Shown in pieces: positions 31,153 through 39,495 of a stretch of DNA of 42,548 nucleotides. The notes beneath the pieces are model-generated. The model had not been told where the DNA came from. It worked only from the letters and a program-made list of their open reading frames with translations, and did not search any database. The stretch lies in assembly GCA_014239365.1 (NCBI GenBank), contig JAAZZB010000007.1:1-42548 (forward strand), read 5' to 3'. The position numbers were made by a program, and so were the translations under genes. The stretch comes from Verrucomicrobiia bacterium (GTDB lineage: Bacteria; Verrucomicrobiota; Verrucomicrobiia; Limisphaerales; UBA1100). Every line of letters begins with the position of its first letter. Position 1 is the first letter of the stretch.

Positions 31153-34023
31153 TTACTTCACCCGCATCGTCCCCCACATGGTGAGGCCGTGGCCGGGGTA
31201 GGTGCAGAGGTATTCGTAGTTGCCGGGTTTGGCGGGGGCTTTGAAATAGAGTGTGACTGAATTGCGATGGAGGACGAGCGGGGTGTGGGCGATGACTTTG
31301 TCGCTCTTGGGGACGAATTCTTTGACGAGACCGGTGGCGCCCATGGCGGCGGCGGCGGCGACAATTTCGAAACGTGCGCCGGGTTGGATGAGCACGAGGT
31401 TGTGGATCATCGGCATGGTGTCGTTGTTCGTAAAGGTGAGCGCAACGGCCGCGCCGGGCTTCACGGTGAACTCCGCCTTGTCGAATTTCAACGGATTGGT
31501 GACGCCGATGTTCACGGTGACGTCGATGGGAAACGGCGGGCCGGTTTCCACCGCTTCCTGTTGCAGCGCGTTGATGGCGGCGTGCAGTTTGGGTGGGGTG
31601 AGGGCGAGGGCTTCGGTGCGGAAATTTTTCAGAAACTTCGCGAAACTATTGCCGCCCTTGAAGCCCTCGGCCTTGCGGAACCACCGGAAATATTCCATGC
31701 GTTGCTCGGCGGTCCAGTGTGGCTTGAGGTTGCGCAGTTCTTTGGCGTAATGGATTTGGTCGCGCTGCGGCGGGCTGGCGGCGGCGGCGGCAAAGGCGCG
31801 CGCGTAGCCGGCGTTGCGCGCGAGCAAGCTCTCGGCCCAGTCGAACTTGGATTGGTCAGTCGACTGCGCGAGAAGCTTCAGCGTTTTGGCGATGACGTTG
31901 GGTGACTCTAGATAAACGAGCAGCGTGACCAGCTCGTAGTTCAGCAAATTCACCGGCGCGGGGAAAACGGCATCGAGTTTTTTCTCCACCGCCGCGGCAT
32001 CGTTCGCCGCCGGTTTGCCCATGCGGATGAATGCGAGCTGATAAACGCGCAGCAACTCGGCGCGTTGGCCGATGTTTAATGTTTCCCAATCGAGCTTGTT
32101 TAGTGCGGCTAACAGTTTGGGTTGCAACGATTTATCGCCGTGGCGGGCGAGGGCGCAGAGGGCGGTGAGCGCGGCTTGCGGGTCGTTTTCCGCCAATGCT
32201 TCGTCGGCCCATTCGGCGACGGGTTGATGCTCGAGGGCCACGCGCGCGGCCCAGCGGAGGTGGCGATCTTTGCTGCCGAGATGCTTCCACGAGGTTACCA
32301 CTGCGCCGGCTTTGCGGGTGTGCAGCGCCTCGAGCAAACGGCGAGTGGCACGGGCGTCGGCGTGGGGCGATTTGGTTTTTGCAGGCGCGGTGCTTTGCTT
32401 GCCAGTGTAAGTTACTTTATAGAGTGCACTTTGCTGGCCGCGGCCGCCGATGGTGAAATACATCGCGCCGTCCTTGGGATTGATGACGGCGTCTGTCAGT
32501 CGAAATCGGCTGCTGGCCACGAACTCTTCGCGCGTGCCGCTGTACGATGCGCCTTCGGCTTTGAGGTGCATTGCGGAGATGGTGCCGTAGGTCCAGTCGA
32601 GGCAATAAATGGCCTTTTGATATTTGGCGGGAAACTTTGCGCCGAGGCCGGAGGTGACGCCGACGGGCGAGCCGGGGCCGATGTCGTAAACCGGCGGAAG
32701 GCAGTCCGGATACCACGCGGGCCATTTGCCGTCGCCGGTGCGCCAGCCGAATTCCGCGCCGCTGGTGATGTGGTAGAGGCGGGTGGGGCGGTACCACGGC
32801 GCGCCGGCGTCCCATTCCATATCGGAATCATACGCGAACAGTTCGCCATCGAGGTTGAAGGCCATGTCGTACGAATTACGGAAACCGATGGCGACGGTCT
32901 CCCAGTTTTTTCCGTCGGGACCGAAGCGCGCAATCCAGCCGCCCGGCGCGCGGATATTGCGGGCGTGGCCGTTAGCATCGGGTAGGCGCTTGAGCAGCAA
33001 ATCTTCTTCCCACACTTCCGGCACCAACGAGCTGTCCGTTTTTGGCAATTTTGTGTGGTTGCCGCCGAGCACGTAAATGTGTTTTTTATCTGGACTCAAC
33101 ACCAACGCGTGTGGGCCGTGTTCGCCGCCGCCGGCGAGTAATTTTATGGTTTCTTTTTTGTCGTACTTCCCATCACCGTTGGTGTCGGTGAACCGATACA
33201 CACCCGAGCCGCCGCCGTTCACGTTCACCCACAAACTGCCGAACGCATGCAGCAGCCCTTGCGCGGACGTGATGGCGATGTCCAATTTTTCAACCTTCGC
33301 TTCCTTTCCAGACACATCGATGCGGTAAAGCCCTTTGCCGCCTTGATCGCTGGCGATGAGTCGGCCTTGGTCGTCCACGCACAAACTCACCCACGAGCCT
33401 TCTTTGCCCTTCGGCACGGTGTATAAAAGCTCCGCTTTGAAATCCTTCGCCACTTCAATCTCGTTACCCGCGGGCTTGATGGAAGCCGCGTTGGTGTCAT
33501 CGCCGCCCTTCGACTTGCCCGCAAACACATCGCCCCACGGGCCGCTGCCCATTCGGGCGATCATAGCTGATTTCGCCCAGCCCTCGATCGTGAACCCCGC
33601 GGTCTCCCAGCCTTTGCTTTTTTTGCGCGTTGTTTGCCACGAAGTGTCGGTGACGAAGACGGATTTCTTGCCGTCAATTTCCACCGTCAAGCGCGCCACG
33701 AATCCTGCGGGGCTGCCGGCATTGCGGCCTTCTGCGGCGAGCACGTTTTTGCCGGGACGCAACAGCTTGGCCACATCCGCGCGATACGTCTGGCCCCAGT
33801 TGCCGCCCTTGAGTACTTGCTGGCCGTTCACGAACAGCGTGAACCCATTATCGCAAGTCGCCTCCAGCTTCGCGCTCTTCACTTTGTCCGCGGGCAACTC
33901 GATGGCTTTGCGAAAGTAAACCGTCTCCACGCGCTCCGCTTTGTCCGGCCAAATCCACAACGGCGTTTGCGCGGTGACTACGATTGGGGAAATTAAAAAT
34001 AGGATGGAAAGGATTCGTTTCAT
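31153..34023 (-). CDS. exported beta-propeller/HEAT-like protein with C-terminal azurin-type copper domain
   Basis: This 956-residue secreted protein has a signal peptide (MKRILSILFLISPIVVTAQ). Residues about 20-150 look like a galactose-binding-like domain (FYFRKAIELPADKV...FVNGQQVLKGGNW). Residues about 190-560 form a PVC-type glucose/sorbosone-dehydrogenase-like beta-propeller (VYRFTDTNGDGKYDK, GEHGPHALVLSPDKKHIYV, GFRNSYDMAFNLDGELFAYDSDMEWD). Helical repeats follow. The C-terminus is a cupredoxin with a blue-copper ligand set: His874, Cys940, His945 and Met949 in CTYPGHGLTM, as in azurin. There is no CxxCH haem motif. ATG 34023 (or 34026) is preferred; 34275 is upstream and overlaps the symporter. 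Confidence 0.85.
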   Translation of the reverse strand: MKRILSILFLISPIVVTAQTPLWIWPDKAERVETVYFRKAIELPADKVKSAKLEATCDNGFTLFVNGQQVLKGGNWGQTYRADVAKLLRPGKNVLAAEGRNAGSPAGFVARLTVEIDGKKSVFVTDTSWQTTRKKSKGWETAGFTIEGWAKSAMIARMGSGPWGDVFAGKSKGGDDTNAASIKPAGNEIEVAKDFKAELLYTVPKGKEGSWVSLCVDDQGRLIASDQGGKGLYRIDVSGKEAKVEKLDIAITSAQGLLHAFGSLWVNVNGGGSGVYRFTDTNGDGKYDKKETIKLLAGGGEHGPHALVLSPDKKHIYVLGGNHTKLPKTDSSLVPEVWEEDLLLKRLPDANGHARNIRAPGGWIARFGPDGKNWETVAIGFRNSYDMAFNLDGELFAYDSDMEWDAGAPWYRPTRLYHITSGAEFGWRTGDGKWPAWYPDCLPPVYDIGPGSPVGVTSGLGAKFPAKYQKAIYCLDWTYGTISAMHLKAEGASYSGTREEFVASSRFRLTDAVINPKDGAMYFTIGGRGQQSALYKVTYTGKQSTAPAKTKSPHADARATRRLLEALHTRKAGAVVTSWKHLGSKDRHLRWAARVALEHQPVAEWADEALAENDPQAALTALCALARHGDKSLQPKLLAALNKLDWETLNIGQRAELLRVYQLAFIRMGKPAANDAAAVEKKLDAVFPAPVNLLNYELVTLLVYLESPNVIAKTLKLLAQSTDQSKFDWAESLLARNAGYARAFAAAAASPPQRDQIHYAKELRNLKPHWTAEQRMEYFRWFRKAEGFKGGNSFAKFLKNFRTEALALTPPKLHAAINALQQEAVETGPPFPIDVTVNIGVTNPLKFDKAEFTVKPGAAVALTFTNNDTMPMIHNLVLIQPGARFEIVAAAAAMGATGLVKEFVPKSDKVIAHTPLVLHRNSVTLYFKAPAKPGNYEYLCTYPGHGLTMWGTMRVK

Positions 34024-34116
34024 CATTTGCAAAATGTGTGGACGAGAAAAGTGCGGCAGTGATTCAAGCGGGGCAAGTTGTTTTCTAAAAAAGACCGGAT
34101 CCAATTCCGGCAATAT

Positions 34117-34172
34117 GGAGCGCGTTGGCAGAGCGAAGCGGCGATACCGCTTCGCTCTGCCGGTGCACTCCA
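34117..34172. repeat. TGGAG(T/C)GCGT-GGCAGAGCG palindromic repeat
   Basis: A perfect 15-base inverted repeat (GGCAGAGCGAAGCGG at 34127-34141 and its complement at 34147-34161) has a five-base loop. Outer flanks GGAGCGCG and GTGCACTCC pair imperfectly. It sits between the divergent propeller-cupredoxin and symporter genes. A partial relative lies at 28406-28438. Confidence 0.7.
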
Positions 34173-34223
34173 AAGGCGCCAGTCCATTCGCGGCGGGATA
34201 TGCGGCTTGGATTTTGTCGTTAA

Positions 34224-36356
34224 ATGCGACATAGTTCGCGCGCAATTGCGGCTGTGAACGGTATTCTCTCAACAACTGATTTTGTGGTGTTCTTTGGCTC
34301 GCTGCTGGCGGTGATGGCCGTGGGGCTGTGGGCCGGGCGTGGGTCGGGCAAAACTGCGCAGAGTTATTTTCTTGCCGACAAAGATATTCCGTGGTGGGGC
34401 GTGGCCGGTTCGATCTTTGGCACTAATGTTTCGGCCAACCACATGGTGGGCTTTATGGCTATCGGCTTTACGCTGGGCTTTGTGGAAAGCCAGTTTGAGA
34501 TCACTGCCATCGCGGGCTTGTTGATGCTCTGTTATTTTTTCCTGCCGATGTACCGCAAGCTGCACGTGTACACGTTGTCCGATTATCTCGCCAAGCGATT
34601 CGATGACCGCAGCCGGATGGCGTATTCGCTGATTATGTTGGTCATCATTGTGTTGATTATGATTCTCCCCGCATTTTATGTGGGCTCGCGCGCGGTGAAT
34701 ATTTTATTGGCTAACCCCGAGCAAATGAAGGCGGCGGTGCAAGCCGGGCAAAGCATCCAGATCAATCAAGGCTACTACATTGCGGGCGTGGCGATTATGG
34801 CCGTAGTGGCCGGTGTGTACACGGTGGTGGGCGGGTTGCGCGCGGTGATTATCACCGATGCAATTCAGTCGGTGTTCATTTTGCTGGGGATGTTGATCGT
34901 GGCGTGGTGCACGTTTAATCACGATCTCATCGGCGGCTGGGCCACGATGGTGAAGTTCGACGAAGGCCGCGAGCTGGATAAAGTGGTGGCGGGCAAAGAC
35001 ATGCTGCATTTATATTTGCCTAGCAATCACCCGGATCGGCCGTGGACGGGGATGCTCTCTGGCTTGATAGTGCTGCACTTATATTATTGGGGCGCCAATC
35101 AATTCGTCGTGCAGCGCGCGCTGGCGGCGCGGTCGCTCAAAGACGCGCGCGCGGGCATTATCACCGCGGGATTTTTCAAACTACTCATCCCGTTTGTTTC
35201 CATCGGCACGGGCATTGCGGCGTATTATTTATTTAAACAAACTATGCCGGGCGTCACGCTTGATGGCGACACGGCCTTCCCGATGCTACTGCGCGAAGTA
35301 GTGGCGCCGCTGGCCGTGCCGGGCTTGGTGGGGCTGGTGGCCGCCGGACTCATTGGCGCCATTCTTTCCAGCGTGGATTCAATGCTTAACTCGGCATCCA
35401 CTTTAATTACATTTGATTTATATAAAAAACATATCAACCCCAAAGCCACTGATAAAGAATTGGTGCGTGTGGGGCGCGGGTTAATTGTGGCGATGGTGGT
35501 GGGCGCGGCGTTGCTCACCATTCTGTTGTTTGATCCGAATTCTAAAGAGCCATTTTTTACCTACGTGGCCAAGCACCAAAGCCGATTGGTGGCAGGCGTG
35601 GTGGCGGCGTTTTTGCTGGGGATGTTGTGGCGCGGCGCTACGGCGGCCGGCGGGCTTGCATCCATCGTCACCGGCGTGGTGGTATCCTACGGGCTGCCGC
35701 CGTTATACGTGGCGGTGTGGTCGGATAATCCGGAGATTGTTCGCTTCTTTGGCTATGAACTGAATTTTTTCCACAGCGTGTTTGTGGCGTTCATCTTTGC
35801 GTTGCTTGCCAATGGGGCCATCAGCAATTTAGCGCGTGCCAGCAAATTTCAACGCAAAGCGGGCACCTTAATTTTGGCGGGGGTATTGTCCACGTTTTGC
35901 ATTTTCCTGTATTCCTCGGCAATGACCGATTGGATGGGCGGGCATCATTTCATGATGTCGGGCGTTATGCTCTGTCTCATTTGCGCGCTGTGCGGGGCGG
36001 GATTTTATCGGATGTTTGCCGGGAACGATGCGGTTAATGAAGATAAAGCGCGTATGACCTGGACGGGGCTCAACCTCATCAAACCGGCGGATCTCCAACA
36101 CTTTGGAATGAAGCTGCTGGGGTCATTGTTGGTGTTTGCTATGCTCGGCGTGCTAATGACCGGTCGGCTCATTTCGCCAATGGCCGCAGGAATGGCGGCG
36201 GCGGTCTGGACGTTTTTGATGTTTATGGATTCGCTCTTCAAAGTGGTGCTCACCGCTGCGGCCAAAGGGCGCGCGTACAGTTTGCTGCGCGAAGACCGCT
36301 TCTGGGCCGGACTACTGGCGGCGAGTGCGGTGTTTATGATGTACTACTTTAAATGA
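34224..36356 (+). CDS. sodium:solute symporter (SSS family)
   Basis: This 710-residue transporter has at least 13 hydrophobic segments. Family landmarks: SYFLADKDIPWWGVAGSIFGTNVSANHMVGF near TM2, the sodium-site region, GGLRAVIITDAIQSVFILLG, and LSSVDSMLNSASTLITFDLY in the middle. It probably imports a sugar or other organic solute with Na+. The C-terminal 200 residues carry extra segments typical of SGLT-like members. The start is uncertain: ATG 34224 has no clear RBS, and GTG 34254 (MNGILSTTDF) would give a more typical N-terminus. Given its neighbours (sugar isomerases, propeller protein), a sugar-like substrate is a reasonable inference. Confidence 0.9.
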   Translation: MRHSSRAIAAVNGILSTTDFVVFFGSLLAVMAVGLWAGRGSGKTAQSYFLADKDIPWWGVAGSIFGTNVSANHMVGFMAIGFTLGFVESQFEITAIAGLLMLCYFFLPMYRKLHVYTLSDYLAKRFDDRSRMAYSLIMLVIIVLIMILPAFYVGSRAVNILLANPEQMKAAVQAGQSIQINQGYYIAGVAIMAVVAGVYTVVGGLRAVIITDAIQSVFILLGMLIVAWCTFNHDLIGGWATMVKFDEGRELDKVVAGKDMLHLYLPSNHPDRPWTGMLSGLIVLHLYYWGANQFVVQRALAARSLKDARAGIITAGFFKLLIPFVSIGTGIAAYYLFKQTMPGVTLDGDTAFPMLLREVVAPLAVPGLVGLVAAGLIGAILSSVDSMLNSASTLITFDLYKKHINPKATDKELVRVGRGLIVAMVVGAALLTILLFDPNSKEPFFTYVAKHQSRLVAGVVAAFLLGMLWRGATAAGGLASIVTGVVVSYGLPPLYVAVWSDNPEIVRFFGYELNFFHSVFVAFIFALLANGAISNLARASKFQRKAGTLILAGVLSTFCIFLYSSAMTDWMGGHHFMMSGVMLCLICALCGAGFYRMFAGNDAVNEDKARMTWTGLNLIKPADLQHFGMKLLGSLLVFAMLGVLMTGRLISPMAAGMAAAVWTFLMFMDSLFKVVLTAAAKGRAYSLLREDRFWAGLLAASAVFMMYYFK

Positions 36357-36405
36357 CGATTTTGGATTGATGATTGACGATTGGTTCCATTCGTTAATCG
36401 TCATT
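36352..36405. repeat. inverted repeat between convergent genes
   Basis: AATGACGATT (36352-36361) and AATCGTCATT (36396-36405) are exact complements separated by 34 bases, spanning the gap between the symporter and the epimerase. A weak bidirectional terminator is possible, but there is no T-run. Confidence 0.4.
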
Positions 36406-37200
36406 CCACAATTGCTTCATGCGCTCCAACCCCGGCGTAATCACCTCCAGCGGATCCTGCTCCCACAACTCTGCGTTGAACAATTCAAGGCTCATCGTTT
36501 TGTCGTAGCCGATTTCCTTTAGGACGGCAATTTCTGCCGCGAGATCGATTTGACCTTCGCCGAGCATAGCCCGATCGGGATCAGTTTGAGTGCCCGCGGC
36601 TTTGTCGGGATGCGCGTCGTCGATGTGGTAATGGCTGATTTTTTCCGCGGGGATATCGCGCAGCAACTCCAAATCTGAGTTGCTGTTCCACGTGTGAAAG
36701 GCATCAAGAATGAGCGTGGCATCTTCGTCATCGGTTTCCTGCACGATGCGCCAGGCGTCGGCGAGATTGTAAACGCTTTTGAAAAAACTGATGTATTCGA
36801 ACGTGGGTTGGATGCCTTCCTCGCGGCCGATTTGCAATAGGTCGCGGTAGCGTTCTGGCAGATGATCTTGCCGCGTCAATTCCAGCGGAGGCGTGGCCAC
36901 GATGTACGGCGCGCCCAATCGAGCGCCCAACGCAAAGCGGCGGCGGGCTTCGTCTTTTACTAATTGATATTCCCAGCCATCTTGATCGCCCCATTGGCGG
37001 ATGGCGATGACGCTGGGCACGATGAGCCCGTGATCGGCCAACGCTTTTTCCACCTCGCTCACTTCGCCGCCGCGGCCGATGTGATCGTAAATATCATTAA
37101 GCCAAAGCTCGATGCCGTCGTAACCGGCAGTGCCCGCCAATTCGATTTTTTTTAGAAGCGGCTGCGGCTTGATGGTGCTGGTGTTCAGGCAAAATTGCAT
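36394..37200 (-). CDS. xylose-isomerase-like sugar phosphate isomerase/epimerase
   Basis: This 268-residue TIM-barrel protein of the AP-endonuclease-2 superfamily starts at ATG 37200 (MQFCLNTSTIKPQPLLKK). Barrel strands carry GYDGIELWLNDIYDH, PSVIAIRQWG, APYIVATPPLEL, QPTFEYISFFKSVYNL, ATLILDAFHTWN, ISHYHIDDAHPDKA and MSLELFNAELW, which supply the Glu/Asp/His metal ligands. It is convergent with the SSS symporter, so uptake and conversion may be linked. The substrate is not known. A longer reading from ATG 37344 would cross a palindromic repeat and is unlikely. Confidence 0.85.
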   Translation of the reverse strand: MQFCLNTSTIKPQPLLKKIELAGTAGYDGIELWLNDIYDHIGRGGEVSEVEKALADHGLIVPSVIAIRQWGDQDGWEYQLVKDEARRRFALGARLGAPYIVATPPLELTRQDHLPERYRDLLQIGREEGIQPTFEYISFFKSVYNLADAWRIVQETDDEDATLILDAFHTWNSNSDLELLRDIPAEKISHYHIDDAHPDKAAGTQTDPDRAMLGEGQIDLAAEIAVLKEIGYDKTMSLELFNAELWEQDPLEVITPGLERMKQLWNDD

Positions 37201-37236
37201 CGGCACAGATGGTAAAGAATTGGCTGGATATTTCAA

Positions 37237-37287
37237 GGTAGGGACACGCTGTGCGTGTCCACGGACGCGCGGCAGCGCGTCCCTACC
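37237..37287. repeat. GGTAGGG-family palindromic repeat, copy 3
   Basis: GGTAGGGACACGCTG (from 37237) and CAGCGCGTCCCTACC (to 37287) are near-complements. The copy lies between the divergent epimerase and YiiX-type genes. Compared with copy 1, the bases inside the arms differ but the GGTAGGG/CCCTACC ends are conserved. Confidence 0.75.
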
Positions 37288-37335
37288 ATCCATTTGGTCA
37301 TTGGTCATTGGGGCTTTGTCCTCTACCCTCCGGTG

Positions 37336-39480
37336 ATGTCCCAACCGGACAACTCACTGATTTGGCGGCCTTGGTATCGGATGATCCAATGGAGCGCGGT
37401 GTTGGTTTTGCTGCTGCTGCTGCTTGGCGGTTTTTTGTTGGGGCGATTTCAAACGCCGATGGGGCAGCTGGCGTTTTGCGCGTTTGGCGTGCTGACGGGT
37501 GCGGCGTTCGCGCGCATGGCGCATCCGCTGGACGGACGGCTCACGCGGCTCGGCTGGGTGGCGCTGGGGTTTGTGGCGGCGTCGGAAGTTTTTTTCCAAT
37601 TACTCGTGTGGAGCGAAAGCTGGCGGGTGCAACCCTCGGTGATCGGCTGGCGGCTGTGGTGGGGCACGGTGGTGACGGCGGTGGGCTTGGGCTGGCTTCA
37701 AGTTTTGTGGCGCGCGGGCGCACGGTGGGAATGGAAATCCGGCCGCGCGACGCTGGGCTTTACGGCGGGGCTGGGGGCATTGTTGGTCGGGTTGGCGTTT
37801 CGGGTTAGCCCATTTTCCACGCTGCCCGCTTGGTGGCATTGGGCGGTCACCGTGCTGGCGTTGGGCGCGACGGGAGGGTCGCTGGTCATCATTGGCCGAT
37901 GGTTAAAGAAGCGTCCCAAGAACGTTCGCCCCTTGCCGCGCTGGATGCGGCCAGCGTTGATGACGGTGGGGTTGAGCGTGCTCTGCGCGGGAAGTTTTTA
38001 TTTTGGCCGCCTGACGATGCCGCCGCCCAGTCCGTTTGACAACGCGCACTCGATGCTGGCCGACATTCCCGACTCGGAATTGGAAACACAATTGAACCGC
38101 GATTCGTTGCGGCTCAAAAAACTGGCCGAGGGGATGGATCATCTACGGCAGGATTCGGCTGATCTACACCAACGCATTGCCGATCGCATGAAGCGGGAAG
38201 GCACGGAGGATTATCAACCGGAGGAAAGCCGGCAAATTCGGCATTTGTTCATCCGCTACATTGGCTATCGCAAGGAACTGATTCATCTGGCGCGGGTGTA
38301 CATCGGCTTCAAAAAAGTGCGGGAGGAAACGCTGCGCGCCCGTTGCTTCCTCACCGGCTACGGCGCGGCGGCGGTGGCACTGGAGGCGGGCCGCGAGTTT
38401 GTGGCGAAGTATCGCGACAACGATCACGCGCGCGCCAAGCTCAACGAAGGCGAATCCGGCTGGCTTAAGCCGGGCCAATTTGAAATCGTGTACCACAGCG
38501 TGACCGACCGGCATCACCTGAAATTATTTGCAACCTACGGCGCGCATTTCGAAAAACACATCGCGCGTTGGGATCGCGAAGGCTTGCCCGGCACGGATGT
38601 GACCTGGCTGGAGGGCCGTATCCATCGCGGACAGGACGCGGTGAAAGAGACCGATCTCGGTCCAGTGCGCGCGTGGTTTTCGCGCATCGGGCGGCAGCTT
38701 GAGCAGGACGTAAACGTTCCGTTTTACGAAGCACAAAAAATGATGGCCACCTTCATGGGCGACACCCGCATCGTCCGGCGCGATCCATTCATCTCGGAGC
38801 ATCTCATTCAGATGACGCTTAACGATCCCAAGACCAAACTGCTGCCCGGCGATATCATACTCGAACGGCGCAACTGGTATTTATCCAACGCATTTCTGCC
38901 CGGCTTTTGGCCGCACTGCGCGCTGTACGTGGGCACGCCCGCGGAACTGGAAGCGGTTGGCATCAACTATTCCGAGCTCGATGCCGAAGCGCGCGCAGCG
39001 CATCAACGCCCCGAGCACGGCCATCCGCGCGTGATCATCGAGGCGATAAGCGAGGGCGTCGTGTTCACCAGTGCCGAGCATTCGATGCACGCGGATTACG
39101 TGGCCGTGCTGCGTCCGATATTTATTAAACCCGAGGACAGGACTGCTGCCATTCGTAAAGTCATCCATAAAGCGTTTGGCTACCACGGGCGCGCTTATGA
39201 TTTTGGATTTGATTTCACCGATGAAAGTAAGTTGGTGTGCAGCGAGTTGTTGTATTATTCCTTTGGCGATCTGCTGGAGTTCAAACTGGAGAGCGTGCTC
39301 GGCAAAAATGTGGTAACGCCGAACGGCATTATGGATAAGTTCGTGAACGAACGCGGCGCGACAGCGCAACTGGAATTTATATTTTTCCTGGATACGCTTC
39401 CCGGCAAGCACATTGCTTATTCCGCCGATGAAAAGGCTTGTCGCGAATCGGCAACGCGGCCCAAGATTTTTAATGAGTGA
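37336..39480 (+). CDS. membrane-anchored YiiX/YebB-type permuted NlpC/P60-like hydrolase
   Basis: This 714-residue protein has an N-terminal membrane domain of about six segments in the first 240 residues (LVLLLLLLGGFLLG, ALGFVAASEVFF, LTMPPPS following the last). A soluble middle region (residues about 240-480) is rich in charged helices. The C-terminal domain starts with LPGDIILERR and carries the permuted papain-like set: His527 in FWPHCALYVG, the VIIEAISEGV strand and Cys635 in LVCSELLYY. YiiX-type enzymes are amidases or acyl-handling hydrolases. ATG 37336 (MSQPDNSLIW) is chosen over ATG 37255, which lies inside the palindromic repeat. Function here is not established. Confidence 0.8.
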   Translation: MSQPDNSLIWRPWYRMIQWSAVLVLLLLLLGGFLLGRFQTPMGQLAFCAFGVLTGAAFARMAHPLDGRLTRLGWVALGFVAASEVFFQLLVWSESWRVQPSVIGWRLWWGTVVTAVGLGWLQVLWRAGARWEWKSGRATLGFTAGLGALLVGLAFRVSPFSTLPAWWHWAVTVLALGATGGSLVIIGRWLKKRPKNVRPLPRWMRPALMTVGLSVLCAGSFYFGRLTMPPPSPFDNAHSMLADIPDSELETQLNRDSLRLKKLAEGMDHLRQDSADLHQRIADRMKREGTEDYQPEESRQIRHLFIRYIGYRKELIHLARVYIGFKKVREETLRARCFLTGYGAAAVALEAGREFVAKYRDNDHARAKLNEGESGWLKPGQFEIVYHSVTDRHHLKLFATYGAHFEKHIARWDREGLPGTDVTWLEGRIHRGQDAVKETDLGPVRAWFSRIGRQLEQDVNVPFYEAQKMMATFMGDTRIVRRDPFISEHLIQMTLNDPKTKLLPGDIILERRNWYLSNAFLPGFWPHCALYVGTPAELEAVGINYSELDAEARAAHQRPEHGHPRVIIEAISEGVVFTSAEHSMHADYVAVLRPIFIKPEDRTAAIRKVIHKAFGYHGRAYDFGFDFTDESKLVCSELLYYSFGDLLEFKLESVLGKNVVTPNGIMDKFVNERGATAQLEFIFFLDTLPGKHIAYSADEKACRESATRPKIFNE

Positions 39481-39495
39481 AGGTGCGCGCGCCGA

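Noticed and set aside
31153..34023. Cytochrome c (CxxCH) at the C-terminus of the propeller protein
   Set aside because: No CxxCH is present; the C-terminal CTYPGHGLTM is a blue-copper ligand loop.
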